The notes: generated by a model not told the origin, from the sequence alone. A DNA stretch of 64,000 nt from Dactylorhiza incarnata (GCA_033032865.1 JAWHQI010000064.1:8494001-8558000), one strand, 5' to 3'. Shown: positions 1 to 11,635, counted from the stretch's first letter. Made by a program: numbers and translations.

Positions 1-2675
1 CTTTGGCGGGGACTTTGGGGGTGGACCCTGGCTACTGGAGACCCCCGATCTCTTGCGAGAGGACGGCGGAGGCGGGGTGATGGTCTCGCGGCAAGCCTCC
101 GCTCCCATTGTCGTGAGAGCGAGGGTGGAGGAAGGTTTCCTGCTGCTCGAGTAAGGGGGGTTGTTTGGCAGATCTCGCTCCCCTGGAATTAAGAAAGATA
201 AAACAGATGACAAAAAGTTGAAAGGATGCAAGTTAGCGAGCGGGGTTATTACCTTCCCAGGAAGAACTGGAAGCAACGAGTCGAGGTTCCGTTGAAGATG
301 GACCACCTCGAAGTTCTTCTTGCAGAAGAACTGGTACAAAGCAGCATAGTGGCCGCCGAGAGTCGGCGGCCGGTAAGTCGTCTCGCCGTGCTGAATCGGC
401 GAGAAGGGGACATTGCCGAAGTTCCCCTTCACGAAGAGGAACTTTTGGGCCCAGTAGTGGGCCTTATTCACGGTCTCGACGACTTTGGGACCCGAGCCCA
501 CAAAGTAGGCGGTGCCATCTTTGTAGGCTCGGAAGGAGAACAACTTCTGGAAAACCGGCAGGTTGAACTCAATGCGCTCCTCGCGCATATAGCAGGCGAA
601 GGCTATGATGACCGCCATAGAGTTGGGGGTGAGCTGGCCTGGAACGACGCCATAGTGCTTGAACACTTGGCGAGCAATAGAAAGCGAGGTCAATACACTG
701 CGAGCGAGATTGATTCAGCAGAAGGGAAAAGTAAGCGAGATTAATCGGTACCTGGCGGACTTCAGGCCATAGGGGCAGGCGCAGGCCAACCGCAAAATGG
801 GTCGTCGGGATGGCTAGCTCATCGGCGAGGAGGGTGTTGATCACGTCGTCCTCGCGAGGGCGATGAGCCGAGAATGCGGGGGGGGGGGGGGGGGGGGGCA
901 AAGTCGGCGACCGCAGTGAAATACTCTTCCTTGGCCAGGTTGCAGTTGAAGAAGGAGTGGTCGGAGAAAGCCCAGGCACACTTCCGCCGACCCTCGGCCT
1001 CGACAGCATCAGCGACCATCTTGAAAGCCTGCGAAAGAAGAAAGGAGCAAGAGGGAGAGACGGCGAGATCTCTCAAGCAAGGGAAGAAGGAGGGTTGACG
1101 ATGAACGCGGTAGGTGGCTCTCAATTATGAGACCCTATTTGTAGCAAAACAAAAAAGGCGGGAAGAAGTTCAAGCGCCGATGGGTGCGGTTAGCAAAACG
1201 TCACCGTATGATTGCGTGCGAGAAACACAATTTGTTTTCAAAAATAATATGTGGGCGAGATCTTCCTGCGAGGTCAGCATGAATAAATATTTAGCGAGAA
1301 CAGAATAGCTTATGACAAGAATAAAATAAGAAAAGGGCGTAGCTATGAGAATCGCAAGCGAGAACCCATGAATAATAACTACTACCAAGCGAGAACTCAT
1401 AAATATAAGCAGCGAATAGTCGTGGGGTTGTCCATTATAAGAATAAAGAGTAATAAACAGGAAGAGTTCGCAGAAGGGAGGCGCGTTTACGAGTCTAATG
1501 GGGCAACCATTTCGATTTGCCGCCACCTCGCGATCCGGACCGCGGCGGTACCCTGGAGTTATAATAATCTTGGGCTGCCTGACCCTCCTTATCCTTCAGG
1601 AAGGCATAATCCATCATCCTCACAATATGAACCTCCGGCGGCGTGACAGTCTCGTCGTGGTCACAAGGCAACGTGGCTCGGAGCCTCGTGCACTCATCCA
1701 TCAGGGCGGCATGCCTCTCCTCGGTAGCCTCTCTATCTCGCATCGCTTGAAGGTTGAGGTCCAACAGCATCAGACCTTGCTTCTGAAACAAATCGGCAGT
1801 TCGTCGCTTCATAGCCTCGGGATCTCGCGGGTCACCCAAGAAGTCCTCCATCTGCTCTGGGAGGGGGGACATCCCTTCGTCCCCGAAGTCAGAGTCGGTG
1901 TGCGGGGTCTCGGAGTGCTCTGCGAGAGGGAATAGGTAGTTTTAGCAGGTGGGGGAAATCCTCATATATCGCGAGGGTCCAGAAACCCTTACCCGGAGGA
2001 GGGTGAGAAGGCCCAGGGCGAGAAGATCCGGGCTGACCCTCAAAGACATTGTCGTAGTGGGGCAAAAGAGATTTGCCGAAGCTAGGAGGGTATGCCGCGT
2101 TATTGATTGGGGGAATCTTTGGCGGTCTTGAGCCGCCAGAGTCCTCGCTCGCCAGGAGGTTGAACCCCGACATTTTTATGGTCGTGTCAGGGAGGACCGA
2201 TGACATAGGTCACGAGTCTTGATGAGGCGGGGTCTTCTGGGGTGACGCTGCGAAGAGCAAGAAACCAGGAGCCATTAGTCAACAAAATGAGTGTGAGCAA
2301 GCGAGAATAGCGGCGAACCTGCAGCCTTTTTGCCAGCGGGATCTGTGCTCGCTGGCAGAACATTGCGAGACCCAGTTTCGGGCTCGCCACTGCCATTGTT
2401 GGTAGCGTGATCCTGCGATCAAGCGAGATTCAGAGAAGTTTATTTATCGGCTTGGCTAGAGTTATGACTCATACCTTCTCGGGGGAGCCGTTGTCTGGGG
2501 AAGATTCCAATAGTACTGACTCATCCCAGGTTCGGCGAACCTCTTTCGGCTTCTTAGTTGTCGGCACCGGAGCGGGAGGCGGATGATTCGCCCATGCAGG
2601 AATCTTGGCCATGGAAGACTGCTCGCCGGCCTTGGAGGCATGTAGGCGAGTCTCCATTTCCTTGGAGAGCGGCAT
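1..2675 (-). CDS. Spliced antisense accessory gene of a Tat-like Ty3 element, copy A (runs off left edge)
   Basis: Seen: a minus-strand series of open blocks joined by canonical splice sites. Exon 1 starts with ATG at 2675 (MPLSKEMETR) and ends at 2476 before GTATGAG. Further blocks lie at about 2206-1889 (contains FEGQPGSSRPG) and 1872-1495 (GDPRDPEAMKRR, helical and charged). A domain exon spans 1028-253, from TTTCGCAG to a donor GTAATA. The gene continues beyond position 1. A second copy at 28920-32645 has the same order of blocks, including FEGQP and GDPADSKTMK, so the structure is not chance. Known: PF04195-type proteins occur in plant retroelements, and Tat-lineage elements such as maize Grande carry an antisense ORF near the 3' LTR. 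Inference: this is such an accessory gene. No enzymatic function is assigned. Exon limits other than those given are approximate, and a 21-G run sits inside the domain exon. Confidence 0.5.
253..1028 (-). CDS. PF04195-like ('putative gypsy-type transposon') domain exon, copy A
   Basis: Read on the minus strand from the acceptor at 1028, the exon begins MVADAVEAEGRRKCAWAFSD, which parallels MVAEAGGRARCVQAFANHD in copy B. After the G run the block continues with GQLTPNSMAVIIAFACYMRE, FNLPVFQKLFSFRA and GNFGNVPFSP, aligning residue by residue with AQLNSNSIAMLVAFACYLYA, FSLPIFRKLFNFRA and GNFGNTLLSP in copy B. This is the pattern of the plant PF04195 family: a helix after a 'xQL.PN' motif, then an F..LFxF segment and a later F(V)xGN segment. 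The exon ends at 253 before GTAATA. The 21-G run at 878-898 and frame breaks beside it suggest the copy may be damaged or misassembled there. Function of the domain is unknown. Confidence 0.6.
878..898. repeat. Poly-G tract, 21 G
   Basis: An uninterrupted run of 21 G lies within the PF04195-like exon of copy A. Copy B has no such tract at the equivalent point. It could be real homopolymer expansion or an assembly or base-calling artefact. Confidence 0.9.
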
Positions 2676-2699
2676 CTTTCGACAGCTACAGTAAGGGGA

Positions 2700-3319
2700 A
2701 AAGGAGAAAAGAAGAAGGAAATAATGGTGCGCGTCACGGTGGCTCAGGGTGATATTTATAGCCCTCAGGTGGGTCCTACCAAAGATTCCTGACAGATCAT
2801 CAAGAAGCTGGCGAATACCAGGGGTTGGACGTTTCTTCGCGAGCCTAGATAGCCTCGCGAAGAGCGGGGATTGTGTACAACCATGATATTCGCAAGGCAA
2901 GGGTGGGCGTTTCGATTGGTCAACATTGTGAAGAAAGTAATAAGGGGAAAAAGCCAGACAAGTCCTCGCAAGAGTCGGGCGGGCGAGGCAAGCCCCCGCC
3001 GACTGTTCGCTGGTAGGCTGGCGAGATGGGTACTCGCCGTGCATGCGCGAGAAGGGCTGGCGAGCCAACCACCCGCAACCGCTAACATCAGTTTTTTGGG
3101 TTCGACGAAAGGCGTCCGACGAAATCAAGCGCGCACGACGAAATCTGTTCTGCGTTCGACGAACTCGCATCTCAGTTCGACGAACGTCAAGTTCAACCAG
3201 ATAAGTTTATCTCAGCGGTTGGGTTGGGAGGGCCTATCGTCTCTGCGGCCCAGTCTTATCCTAGCGGATCCGCTGAGGAAGGCCATCATCTCGGGGGGGG
3301 GGGGGGGGGGGGACCAGGG
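2700..3319. other. GCGAG-rich upstream region of copy A gene; candidate Tat-like LTR U3
   Basis: The stretch from 2750 to 2890 matches 32720-32870 upstream of copy B (shared 'ggttggac' and 'gattgtgtacaac' segments), so it is the promoter side of the antisense gene. From about 2900 the sequence is rich in GCGAG/CTCGC. It stops at 3319, where a copia LTR begins, and similar GCGAG-rich sequence resumes at 9015-9206 and 19521-19711. A piece near 3090-3285 carries TTCGACGAA repeats and TAGCGGATCCGCTGAGG, resembling the repeat cluster of the LTR at 26697-27924. A 20-G run fills 3293-3312. Confidence 0.45.
3293..3312. repeat. Poly-G tract, 20 G
   Basis: Twenty consecutive G lie just left of a copia LTR boundary at 3320. 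The flank reads GGACCAGGG before the LTR's TG. Confidence 0.9.
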
Positions 3320-4828
3320 TGAAAGTGGAGGTTAGATCTTAAGTTACTCTAGAGGGGGGGTGAATAGAGTATTAAAAACTTTTCCTTAGTTTTATAGTGG
3401 AATTAAAATAGTATTATATATATGTGTAAGCAGAGTGAGATATATATAAACAGAAAAACTGAATAAGTAAAAGCACACAGCACAGCACAAAGAAATAAAC
3501 ACACACAAAAGACACAAGGAATTTATATTGTTCCCCAATAAATCTGGGTAGTCCACTCTTCTACCACCCTTGGTAGGAGTCCACTAGGAGGGTTGATCAC
3601 GTTCCCTAACACCTAGGTGATTTTGATCAGGTATCCACACACCACAGAGCTTTTGTTCAGGTGCTCAAAACCAACTTGATTTTTTGATCAGGTGTCTTGC
3701 AACCAGGGGGTTACACTTTTAAAGGGAGTATTAACCCTGTACAAGAGAGGTGAGTAAGAGTTTATAGTGTTCTTCTCTGTCAAGATGCTGAGAGAAGACT
3801 CTAGTGGACTTGTTGTAAAGCTCCCCCTGTCTGATTGAAGTATTTGACAGATGATGGAGAAGCTTTCTCTTGAAGACACAAATCTTCTGTAGCAGATTGA
3901 TCTGGAAGAAAAGGTTCTTCAGATTCCTTGTTGCTCTTTTAGAAGACTTGAACTTGCAGCAGATATCTGAGAGATGGATCTTGAAGAGGATGTTCTCAGA
4001 GAGATGATGATTGCTGCTTGAGGAAGAAGAAGACTGAGAATGTTTTTACAGGGTATCCATTTCTTTTCTTTCTCTATACTTGTATATATTCTCTCTCTCT
4101 GCATTCTGTAAGAATATATTTGAATTCTGTCGAGAGCTGAGACAATAAAGTCTGTCTTGATATCTTCTCCTTTTGGAAATAGAATAATCAACATTTAATC
4201 CTTTCTTGGAATAACAACAAAAACCAAACGACTTTGGCAGGTCCTTTAATTCCTTAGCCATGTAATATTCCTTTGCATTAATTGTCAACCACTATTTCTC
4301 TCTTGGAAAAAGGAAAGAAAGAATATAATAACTGAATATAATATTCTTACTTATCTGACTTGAATATGTCCAAAGATATTTGAATAGATCCGTTAAAGTC
4401 GTCGATCTGTGTTCAAAGAACTGATATTTAAGGTATTAATTGATCTGGAATCAATATTTGTCGATCTGAGCCTTAATAAAGAATTTGTCGAGCGCTGGCT
4501 GGAATTCGTCGAGCGCTGCTCAAAGAATATCGAATGCTGGCTGGAAATCTGTCGAGTGCTGGCTGGAGAACTGTCGAGCACTGGCTGGAGAACTGTCGAG
4601 CGCTGGCTGGAAAACTGTCGAGCGCTGGCAAGAATTCGTCGAGCGCTGGCAGTCATCTGTCGAGCGCCGATAGACATTTGTCGAATGCTGTGAACTTAGA
4701 TTTTTCCTTAAGTTCTAGCTAATCTATCAGCCTAAAGACTTGACCCTAAACTATACAATGGGGTCAACTTGATCCTAGTTCAACATATAGTGATCCTAAC
4801 CCAAATCAGTAATAGGGTTGTTCCAACA
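3320..4828 (-). repeat. Copia LTR L1, 3' LTR of a minus-strand SIRE-like element
   Basis: On the plus strand it starts TGAAAGTGGAGG and ends GTTCCAACA; on the minus strand this is TGTTGGAAC...CA. The polypurine tract AAGGGGAGAT lies directly beyond the LTR (plus 4829-4845), which makes it a 3' LTR. The five bases before it are CAGGG; TAGGG follows the LTR at 17881-19520 and CTGGG follows the partial LTR ending at 9014, so one of these is probably the partner of an imperfect target duplication. The U3 carries about ten copies of GTCGAGCGCTGGCTGG-like units at 4475-4690. Confidence 0.75.
4475..4690. repeat. U3 repeat cluster, GTCGAGCGCTGG type
   Basis: Short degenerate tandem units of roughly 20 to 28 bases, each holding GTCGAGCGCTGG or GTCGAATGCTGG. 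They sit in the U3 of L1, on the far side of the AT-rich, TATA-like region. Confidence 0.85.
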
Positions 4829-4845
4829 ATCTCCCCTTATTTGGG
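4829..4845 (-). other. Polypurine tract of the minus-strand copia element
   Basis: The plus strand reads ATCTCCCCTTATTTGGG, so the minus strand is a purine tract immediately before the LTR's TGTTGG. The same tract (ATCTCCCCCTATTT) abuts the 3' LTRs of Y and Z. Confidence 0.8.
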
Positions 4846-5074
4846 TTAGGACACTATTTGACAATCAATCAATTAAATACAACAGAAAAATAAACAGCAG
4901 AGCAAAACAATATATATCTGACAGAATATAAATCCATTTCAGCAGATAGAATAAATCATAGTGCTCTGAGTTTAGAAATGTTACAACAAAAAAATGTTAA
5001 AAAGACACAATAAAGTCTGAACCTTTTCATTGATTTGCTAAGGGAGGCTTGAAAATGATTTTTCTGTTAGGATC

Positions 5075-7670
5075 TTAAGATTTCTTCTTACTTAAGTAGA
5101 GATCCTGAGCTCCCTGAATGGTTTGAGATTTGCTTTGAATAACAACTGCTTGTGGGTGCTGGATCAAGAATTCTTCAGCATTGAAAAGATTCTTTGATTT
5201 ATACTTTTCAAATTCTTTTCTTATATATTCTGACATAGTTGAATACTGAGAATAATTCTTTCCTTCAGCTTTAGCTTTATTTATCTGAGTTGTGACAATT
5301 AACTCCTTGAATCTAGCCATCTGTTCTATTTCTTCAGCTTTTGTATCAACAGGAGAATAAGATATTTCATCAAGATCAGTGTCATGTACTGAAGGTTGGT
5401 CAAAAGGAATATTTCTTTTCCTGTGCAAGGATTCATCAGATATATGATATTTGTATTCTGTAGAAATATTTCTGGAAGAGCTTGAAGGATGTCCTGAAGA
5501 CAAAGATCTCTGATGAACACTTGTGCTAGCTGGTCTCCTTGATTGCTGAGGTGTGGATTTCTGAGAGGAGGAAAATGGTGTTGCTGAACCTGCTGCTGGA
5601 GGAGGAGGAGGATGATGATTATATTTGACAGGCTTGTCAAAATAGTAACCAGTCTTCCTCATCTTCTTTCTTCTTTTGTTTTCATTCCTTGAGAATTTCA
5701 TCCAATGTGGTGTATCTTTGTCAAGAGTAATGTTATGAAGAATATAATAAGGGATATCACTATCAGGGTTGGGAGGCTTGGGGACAGCCTTTGACTTATC
5801 TTTTCTTTTCTTTCTCTTCTTTGATAAAGTATTATCAGAATCACTATCACTATCTTCTTCATTAGAGTCAGAGGATGGAATTGGTTCATCATATAAAGCA
5901 TTGACCAATTTAAGAGCTTTGATCCTTTGCTCTTCAGCTTCAAAAGCTTCATCCTCTGCTTTCCAGATTTCATCAAAATCAGGAATAGGGGATTCATCAA
6001 AAATAAAGGTTGGAACATCAAAACAACTGATAATTTCCTCTGAAGTTGCAACTGGTTCTTCTTCAAGACTTTGAATTTGAACTGAGGTAGGAGCTGGATC
6101 TGTAATCTGAATTTTAAAACTTCTGATGATCTTTTTCAACAAAACTTTATCTACGGGAGCAGTGTATGGAACAATTGCTCTAGAATATTCATGATATCTT
6201 GGCAGAACTGAGTAAATAGTATTGAAATTAGACAGCAAATGAATAATATCTAAATAAGGATGAATATAGAATGTTTTTGTCTCCTCTATGACTGGAATTT
6301 CTAAGAAGTCAATCATTTCTGACTCAAAAACTGAATCAAATGCTGGAGTTTCTGAAACTGGGGCTTCTTGATCTTCTTCAAACACTAAGGCTTCTGAGAC
6401 TTGAGCTTCTTCAAACACTAGAGCTTCTGAATCTGGGGCTTCTGGAGCTTCTTCATAAGGCATCTCCCCCTGCCTAGCTTCAGGGAGACCTGAATCTAGG
6501 CACCTAGAAGAAGGGACATAAAGAGAGGAGGGAATTGAAGATATTTTAGAAGACAATTCGGAAATGGCTAAAAGAATTGGAGCAAGTTTTGCATCCAAGA
6601 TGGAGTCAAGATTTGAAAGAATATGATGAACTGGAGCAAGTTTTGCATCCAGGATTTGATCTAGCTTAGGAAGAGTGTAATCAAGAATTTGATCAGCAAC
6701 AGATTGGAAGTTTATAAATAACATTTCAGGTGGATGAGATGAAGATGATTGAGAAGTAGATGGAATGGAAGTTGGTACAAAGATGTTTGAAACATTGGCA
6801 TGTTGTTGAGGGATGTTTGAATGAATAGGACAAGAGTGGTGTATGGGTGACTGTTGGTCATCATGTATGGGAGATGGAGGTGGAGAAGTATGAGGAGGTA
6901 GAAGGGTAAATGAGGGAGGTGGAATGTCATCAATGGATGTAGGAGAATTTGGAGGTGGAGTTTGTGCGGGGGAGAAATGCTGAGGTGGAGATGGGAGAGG
7001 AGGAGAAGAAACAAGAGGAGGAGGAGAAGGAGCTTCTGGAAGGGTTGAGGGAGTAACTGGATCAGTCCTGGTGCCTTCAGAAGCTTTCTTTTGTGCAACT
7101 GCTCCTGAGTTCTTCTTGGGAAACACCCAGTCCCATTTAGCAAAGAGAGCTGAGATCAGCTTCTTGCTAGCATTTATGGTTACCTTGGGAGAGCCTAGAA
7201 GGTCTTGGTGCCTTTCCTGCAATACAATACCTATGACTCTTCCAAAACATACACTATCCTTAGATACCTTCTTCTTAATCAATCCAAAAAGAATTGATCC
7301 CCAATTAACTTTCTTCCTTTCCATTAAGGCCACCATCAACAGAAATTGGTGCCTTTTAATATAGTCATGACCTGTTGTCTTCCCTAACAAAACTTTTCCA
7401 ACAGTATCAGATAAAAACTTGTATTCCAAGGACAAGTTTTTCTTAAGCAGATGATTAGGGTTTCCAGTAGAATGACCCATTTTAATCAAGGCTTCCTCAT
7501 ATTCAACAGAACTTATCTCTATATCATCATCACCATTCACAAAACCAAAAACTTCAGATAAGATAGTTGGGGAAAGAGAGACCTGATGACCTGAAATTGT
7601 TCCAGTTATGCTCTCATCCTCTGGCTTAGCCGTGTAACCCCATTCTTTGATTTCTGCGATTTGAGTTAGG
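5075..7670 (-). CDS. Large ORF in the env position of a SIRE-like copia element (5' truncated)
   Basis: This is a long uninterrupted minus-strand frame of more than 820 codons. Reading stays open upstream of the GTG at 7540 (EIKEWGYTAKPEDES is encoded there) until a junction with LTR sequence near 7670-7697. The true start is therefore missing and the GTG should not be taken as a start. The N-terminal 150 residues are a folded-looking region (LLMVALMERKKVNWGSILF) resembling accessory proteins of plant retroelements. Then come a proline/serine-rich stretch (about residues 165-260), acidic low-complexity sequence (SDSNEEDSDSDSDN), a basic cluster KKRKKRKDKSKA and a C-terminal charged helix (EEIEQMARFKELI). 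It ends 246 bases from the purine tract, where SIRE-type elements hold their env-like ORF. No signal peptide or membrane segment is evident, so an envelope role is not supported. Confidence 0.6.
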
Positions 7671-7696
7671 ATCCACCTTAACTAAGGTTCCAAAAC

Positions 7697-9014
7697 TAAG
7701 GTGTTTTTGTTCAGGTGTCCACACACCAATGGAGGTTTGATCAGGTGCCCAATTCACATATAAGATTTTGATCAGGTGCTTATAAACCAACTAGATTTTT
7801 TGATCAGGTGTCTTGCCACCAACAGGTAAACTTTTGAAAGGAGTTTTAACCCTGTACAAAATGGGGAAGGAGAAAGGGAAAATATTTATTGTTCTTCTCT
7901 TTGTGCTGAGAAGACTCTTGATGAAGATCCTGATTGGTATTTGTGTTTGGATCTTGATGATGATGTTGAAGAGCTCCCCTTGTCTGATATAATAGTTGAC
8001 AGTTTGTGGAGGCCTCTTCTCTTGATTATACAAACTCCTTTCTTCTTTATGCAGTAATGATCCTGAGCAAGTGATTGTGATTGGTGTCTCAGGATGAATG
8101 TGATCTGCAAGAAGGAGTTAGCAAAGAGAAGATAAATAATGGAAGATCTGCTTCTTCTTTTTGCCTCTGTATTTCTCTTCCTATTCTTTTCCTGTACAAC
8201 AATATATTTCTATCTATTCTGTTCTATTCTCTGTCGAGAGATAACAGCTATATATATATCCTGATATATATTATCTGCTGTAATATATTCTGTTTAAATC
8301 CTTGTCGACCAAAGAGGAATATAATAAATATATCTTTCATTTCCCAGATCCTTGAGCAGATAACTTGCTGTGTTTGACTTGCTGCAATGGCTATATTAAT
8401 TAATGCTTTTGCCAAACGGCCACAGCATTAAATGCTTCCACGTTGTAATGTCAGAACAGCAATATATATAGCAATAGAATAAATAAATATTGATTTAATA
8501 AAGTCTGACAACATATTAGAATAAGAAATATAATTATGCATAAATTTCGTCGAGCTGGGCTCCACTTTCGTCGGGCTCAAACATTTGATTCGTCGACCTC
8601 ATTATTAAGTTTACTGTTTCTGAACATTTGTTGGAATTCGTCGACCGCTGTTCCACGTTCGTCGACCGCAGCTTCCCTGCTGTAATCTGTCGAGCGCTGT
8701 TATAGAATATATTCTGTTCGCCGATCGCCGTCCGACGAATGCTGAGCTCCGTTAGACGATCGTCGAACGCCACTAATATATGAAATATATTCACTCTTAT
8801 TTTCTCTTATATTAATTTCTCTTATAATATTTTCTCTTATATTATTTTGCCAATTATTATATATATATTTTTCTTAGTATATTATTTATACATATATATT
8901 ATTTTCAGCCTTTTAACTTAAAAAGATATTTAATCTAAGTTGTAATATATATTATGATATATACTTAGATACTTAAGGTGAATCCTAACTCAAATCAAAA
9001 CTAAGGTTCCAACA
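7697..9014 (-). repeat. Truncated copia LTR L2 (inside the duplicated segment)
   Basis: Matches 18172-19520 closely from GGTGTTTTTGTTCAGGTGTCC to GGTTCCAACA. It lacks the first ~290 bases (U5 side) of that LTR. It carries a CGTCGA cluster at 8545-8765. CTGGG follows its end, then GTGAGCTCGCAGG as in the other copy. Confidence 0.75.
8545..8765. repeat. U3 repeat cluster, TTCGTCGACCGC type
   Basis: Repeated TTCGTCGACCGCTG/TTCGTCGGGCTC-like units separated by AT-rich spacers. Paralogous to 19055-19265. Confidence 0.8.
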
Positions 9015-9206
9015 CTGGGTGAGCTCGCAGGAAAGCGCGCGAGACCAGGTCCCAGTGGATATCGTCGCAAGGGGTCCCAGGCGAGGTCTTAACGACGCGC
9101 TCACCAGGGGGGATGTCGCGAAAGAGATCCGCGAGAAGGCAGCGAGAGCTCTCGGGAGTTAATGTTTTCGCAAACCCCTTGCCCGTAGGTTGAGAGGGAA
9201 GGATTA
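9015..9206. repeat. GCGAG-rich Tat-like LTR fragment, duplicate 1
   Basis: About 190 bases nearly identical to 19521-19711. Both copies end in GATTA and run into the start of the same copia LTR. Composition matches the region around 2900-3200. Confidence 0.65.
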
Positions 9207-9833
9207 TGAAAGGAGGTTTAGTTCTTAAGTATTAAAGCTCTTGTTTAAGTTTTATTTCAAAGTAATGATATATATATAAATATAGGTGCTGTGTGAGTAA
9301 TAAAAACAAACACTAAGTAGGCACAACAATAAAGCATATAAAAACATAAAAAAAGCAAACATCCATATGACACAAGATATATAGTAGTTCCCCTCAACCT
9401 TGGTATATCTACTCTTCTACCCACTGGTAGGAATCCCCTAGGAGGTTGTTGATCAGGTGCCCTCACACCAAGGTGATTTTTTTCAGGTGTCCATACACCA
9501 TAGAGCTTTTGATCAGGTGCTCAAAACCAAGATGCAGGTTTTTGCTAAGGTGCCCTGTCACCGGGAGTTAACTTTTGAAGGGAGTTATAACCCTTTGTAC
9601 ATGAGGGGAAATAAAGAAAACAAAAAGATTAAATGTGTTCTTCTCTTTGCTGAGAAGACTCTTGATGATCCTGATGAGTTGTTGTGTTTGGATCTTGATG
9701 ATGATGTTGAAGAAAACTCCCCCTGTCTGATTTAGATTGATGACAGTTTGTGGATGGAGCTTCTTCTCAGAATGCAATAACTCTTCTTCTTCTTTTGCAA
9801 TTTGATCCTGAGCAAATAATCTTGATTGATTTA
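9207..9833 (-). repeat. Partial copia LTR L3, duplicate of the start of element Y
   Basis: Starts TGAAAGGAGGTTTAG after GATTA exactly as at 19712. Parallels 19712-20330 and then switches abruptly to gag sequence at about 9835-9850. Confidence 0.75.
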
Positions 9834-9849
9834 TATTGATGACAGCTTG

Positions 9850-10162
9850 TGGATGACCTGAAATTGTTTATTATTAGCTTTTTACTGATTCTGTTTTCAG
9901 AAATTTTTAAACCTGCACAAGGTGAGTTGAAAACAGATCTGAAATTTTCAGAGGTAAATTTAGTAAATGCTGCTACCTCTTTTACCTATTCTTTATCAGA
10001 TTCAGCATCTGATATGTAGTTTGAGCCATAAATTGCCATCATGCAAAAGTTTCTGGCTTTTTGTTCTTCCTTGTCTTCTTCTTCACTTAGAGTGAATGAA
10101 GGTTCTGCATCAAAAATGATGTTAGAGGAAGAGGAAGAAGATGGTTCATTTACCATCCTTGA
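9850..10162 (-). pseudogene. Copia gag, C-terminal half, separated from its N-terminal half by element Z
   Basis: The minus frame reads MVNEPSSSSSSNIIFDAEPS followed by acidic EEEDKEEQKARNFCMMAIYG, the SIRE-type region that precedes the zinc knuckle. It parallels 22200-22465 in element Y. The other half of the gene is at 17423-17739; element Z fills the gap and both edges carry CTTGA. The element-level deletion that joins the N-terminal domain directly to this region is shared with Y. Confidence 0.65.
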
Positions 10163-10369
10163 TGCAGGATATGGAACGTTCACCTAAAAGGGGGGTTAGG
10201 TGATCTTGGTACTTTTTGGGTTATTAGTGTGAGTTATCAGAATTCAAGCAATGCACAAAATTATCACACAAATAAAACACACCAGACGACACAAGATCTA
10301 TAGAGGTTCCTCACGACAGGGAGTCGTGAGTAGTCCTCTTTCCCTCTGCGCCTACCCAGCAGTGCGCTA

Positions 10370-10725
10370 GGCTCGACAAACGCCGCAAAAAACTTCAGGC
10401 CCTCAAGCCTTACACCTCGGACCCGCAAGTCCCAACAGCCTAGGCCCGCAAGCCCCTACTGCCCCCGAGCCCGCAAGCTCGACACTCAGGCCCTCAAGCC
10501 CTACAACACGGACCCGCAAGTCCAAACAACCTAGGCCCGCAAGCCCCAACTGCCCCCGAGCCCGCAAGCTCGACAGATCGCACCTGCAAGCGCACTGCCC
10601 TGGCCCTCAAGCCTCGCAGCTCTCCAGCCCTCAAGCTAGAAAAAGTCGTACCCGCAATTCCACTGCCCTGGCCCTCAAGCCTCACAGCTCTCCATCCCTC
10701 AAGCTAGACAAATTGGCCCGCAAGC
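10370..10725. repeat. CCCGCAAG/CCCTCAAG repeats, 3' LTR of Z
   Basis: Some 20 or more short GC-rich units such as GGCCCGCAAGCC and GGCCCTCAAGCC. On the minus strand they lie downstream of the TATA box, hence R/U5. Paralogous array at 16080-16420. Confidence 0.85.
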
Positions 10726-11204
10726 CTTACAAGAAAATACAGTAAAGAAAACTGTCTCTTCTGCCTGATGTTGATCGGCAACTTAGCCTGATGGAGATCG
10801 GCTTCTTAGCCTGATGGAGATCAGCTCCTTAAGGATGAAGAAGATGCTTCTTAATTTTGAGTTTCAGCTCTGGATCTTCTTCGGCCTCTTCTTCTTTTGC
10901 CTAATGTTGAACGGCGACTTCTCAGTCAATAGAGATGACTGATTCTTATGAGAACTCCTGAATCTTGTTCTCTTTCTTCTCCGCTGAAAAAATTACTGTT
11001 CTATTGAAGAGCGGCGGGATTCTTTTTTGCGTTCTTTTTCTTGCACAGCAAGCCTCCTTTCCTAGGGAAACACTGTTCCCTTTTATAGAATGGACCAGCC
11101 GTATAACGGTCATATTCACTTTCCTTTCCTGTCAGACGCCCATCCATCATAGCAGGCACTGATTGGACAATCATGTAGCGACATTAATTGTTGACATCAC
11201 GTCC

Positions 11205-11635
11205 GCAAGATTTGAATTCTATCTTAAAGATATCTGCATCATTACGACGACAAGCTGTCTCTGACTTTGTCATCACGATCTTCCTTCTGCCACTGATGGA
11301 GGTATCTCGACGATACAAGATATCCTGGCGATTCTGTATATACGACGATCTTCTTTCTCTGACAGTGTCGTAGTGATCTTCCTTCTTGCAGCAAGTCGTC
11401 ATGATCTCATTGTTTTCTCGACGACATGCCATCTTCATGTCGATATCCAATTACATCAGTCAACCTTAGTCTTGTCAGTGACAAGACTTCTTTACGACAA
11501 TATCTACTCTTCTTGACAGTATGCCCTCTTTGTTGATGTCGACGATACTTCATCTTCTCAGCGATTGCTTTGCTTATCATTACAACGATAAGCATTCTTT
11601 GTCGATGACATCACTTGTCCTTCTCGACGATATTG
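11205..11635. repeat. U3 repeat cluster, CGACGA type, 3' LTR of Z
   Basis: Irregularly spaced CGACGA/TCGTCG units (tcgacgatac, tacgacgatc, gtcgtcatgatc). They lie upstream of CTATAAAAGGG on the minus strand, i.e. in U3. Confidence 0.8.

Noticed and set aside
226..744. 172-codon plus-strand ORF
   Set aside because: It is the antisense of the PF04195-like exon, which has matching residues in copy B on the minus strand.
7538..7540. GTG at 7540 as start of the env-position ORF
   Set aside because: The frame is open well upstream and plant genes rarely start at GTG; the 5' end is truncated by LTR sequence.
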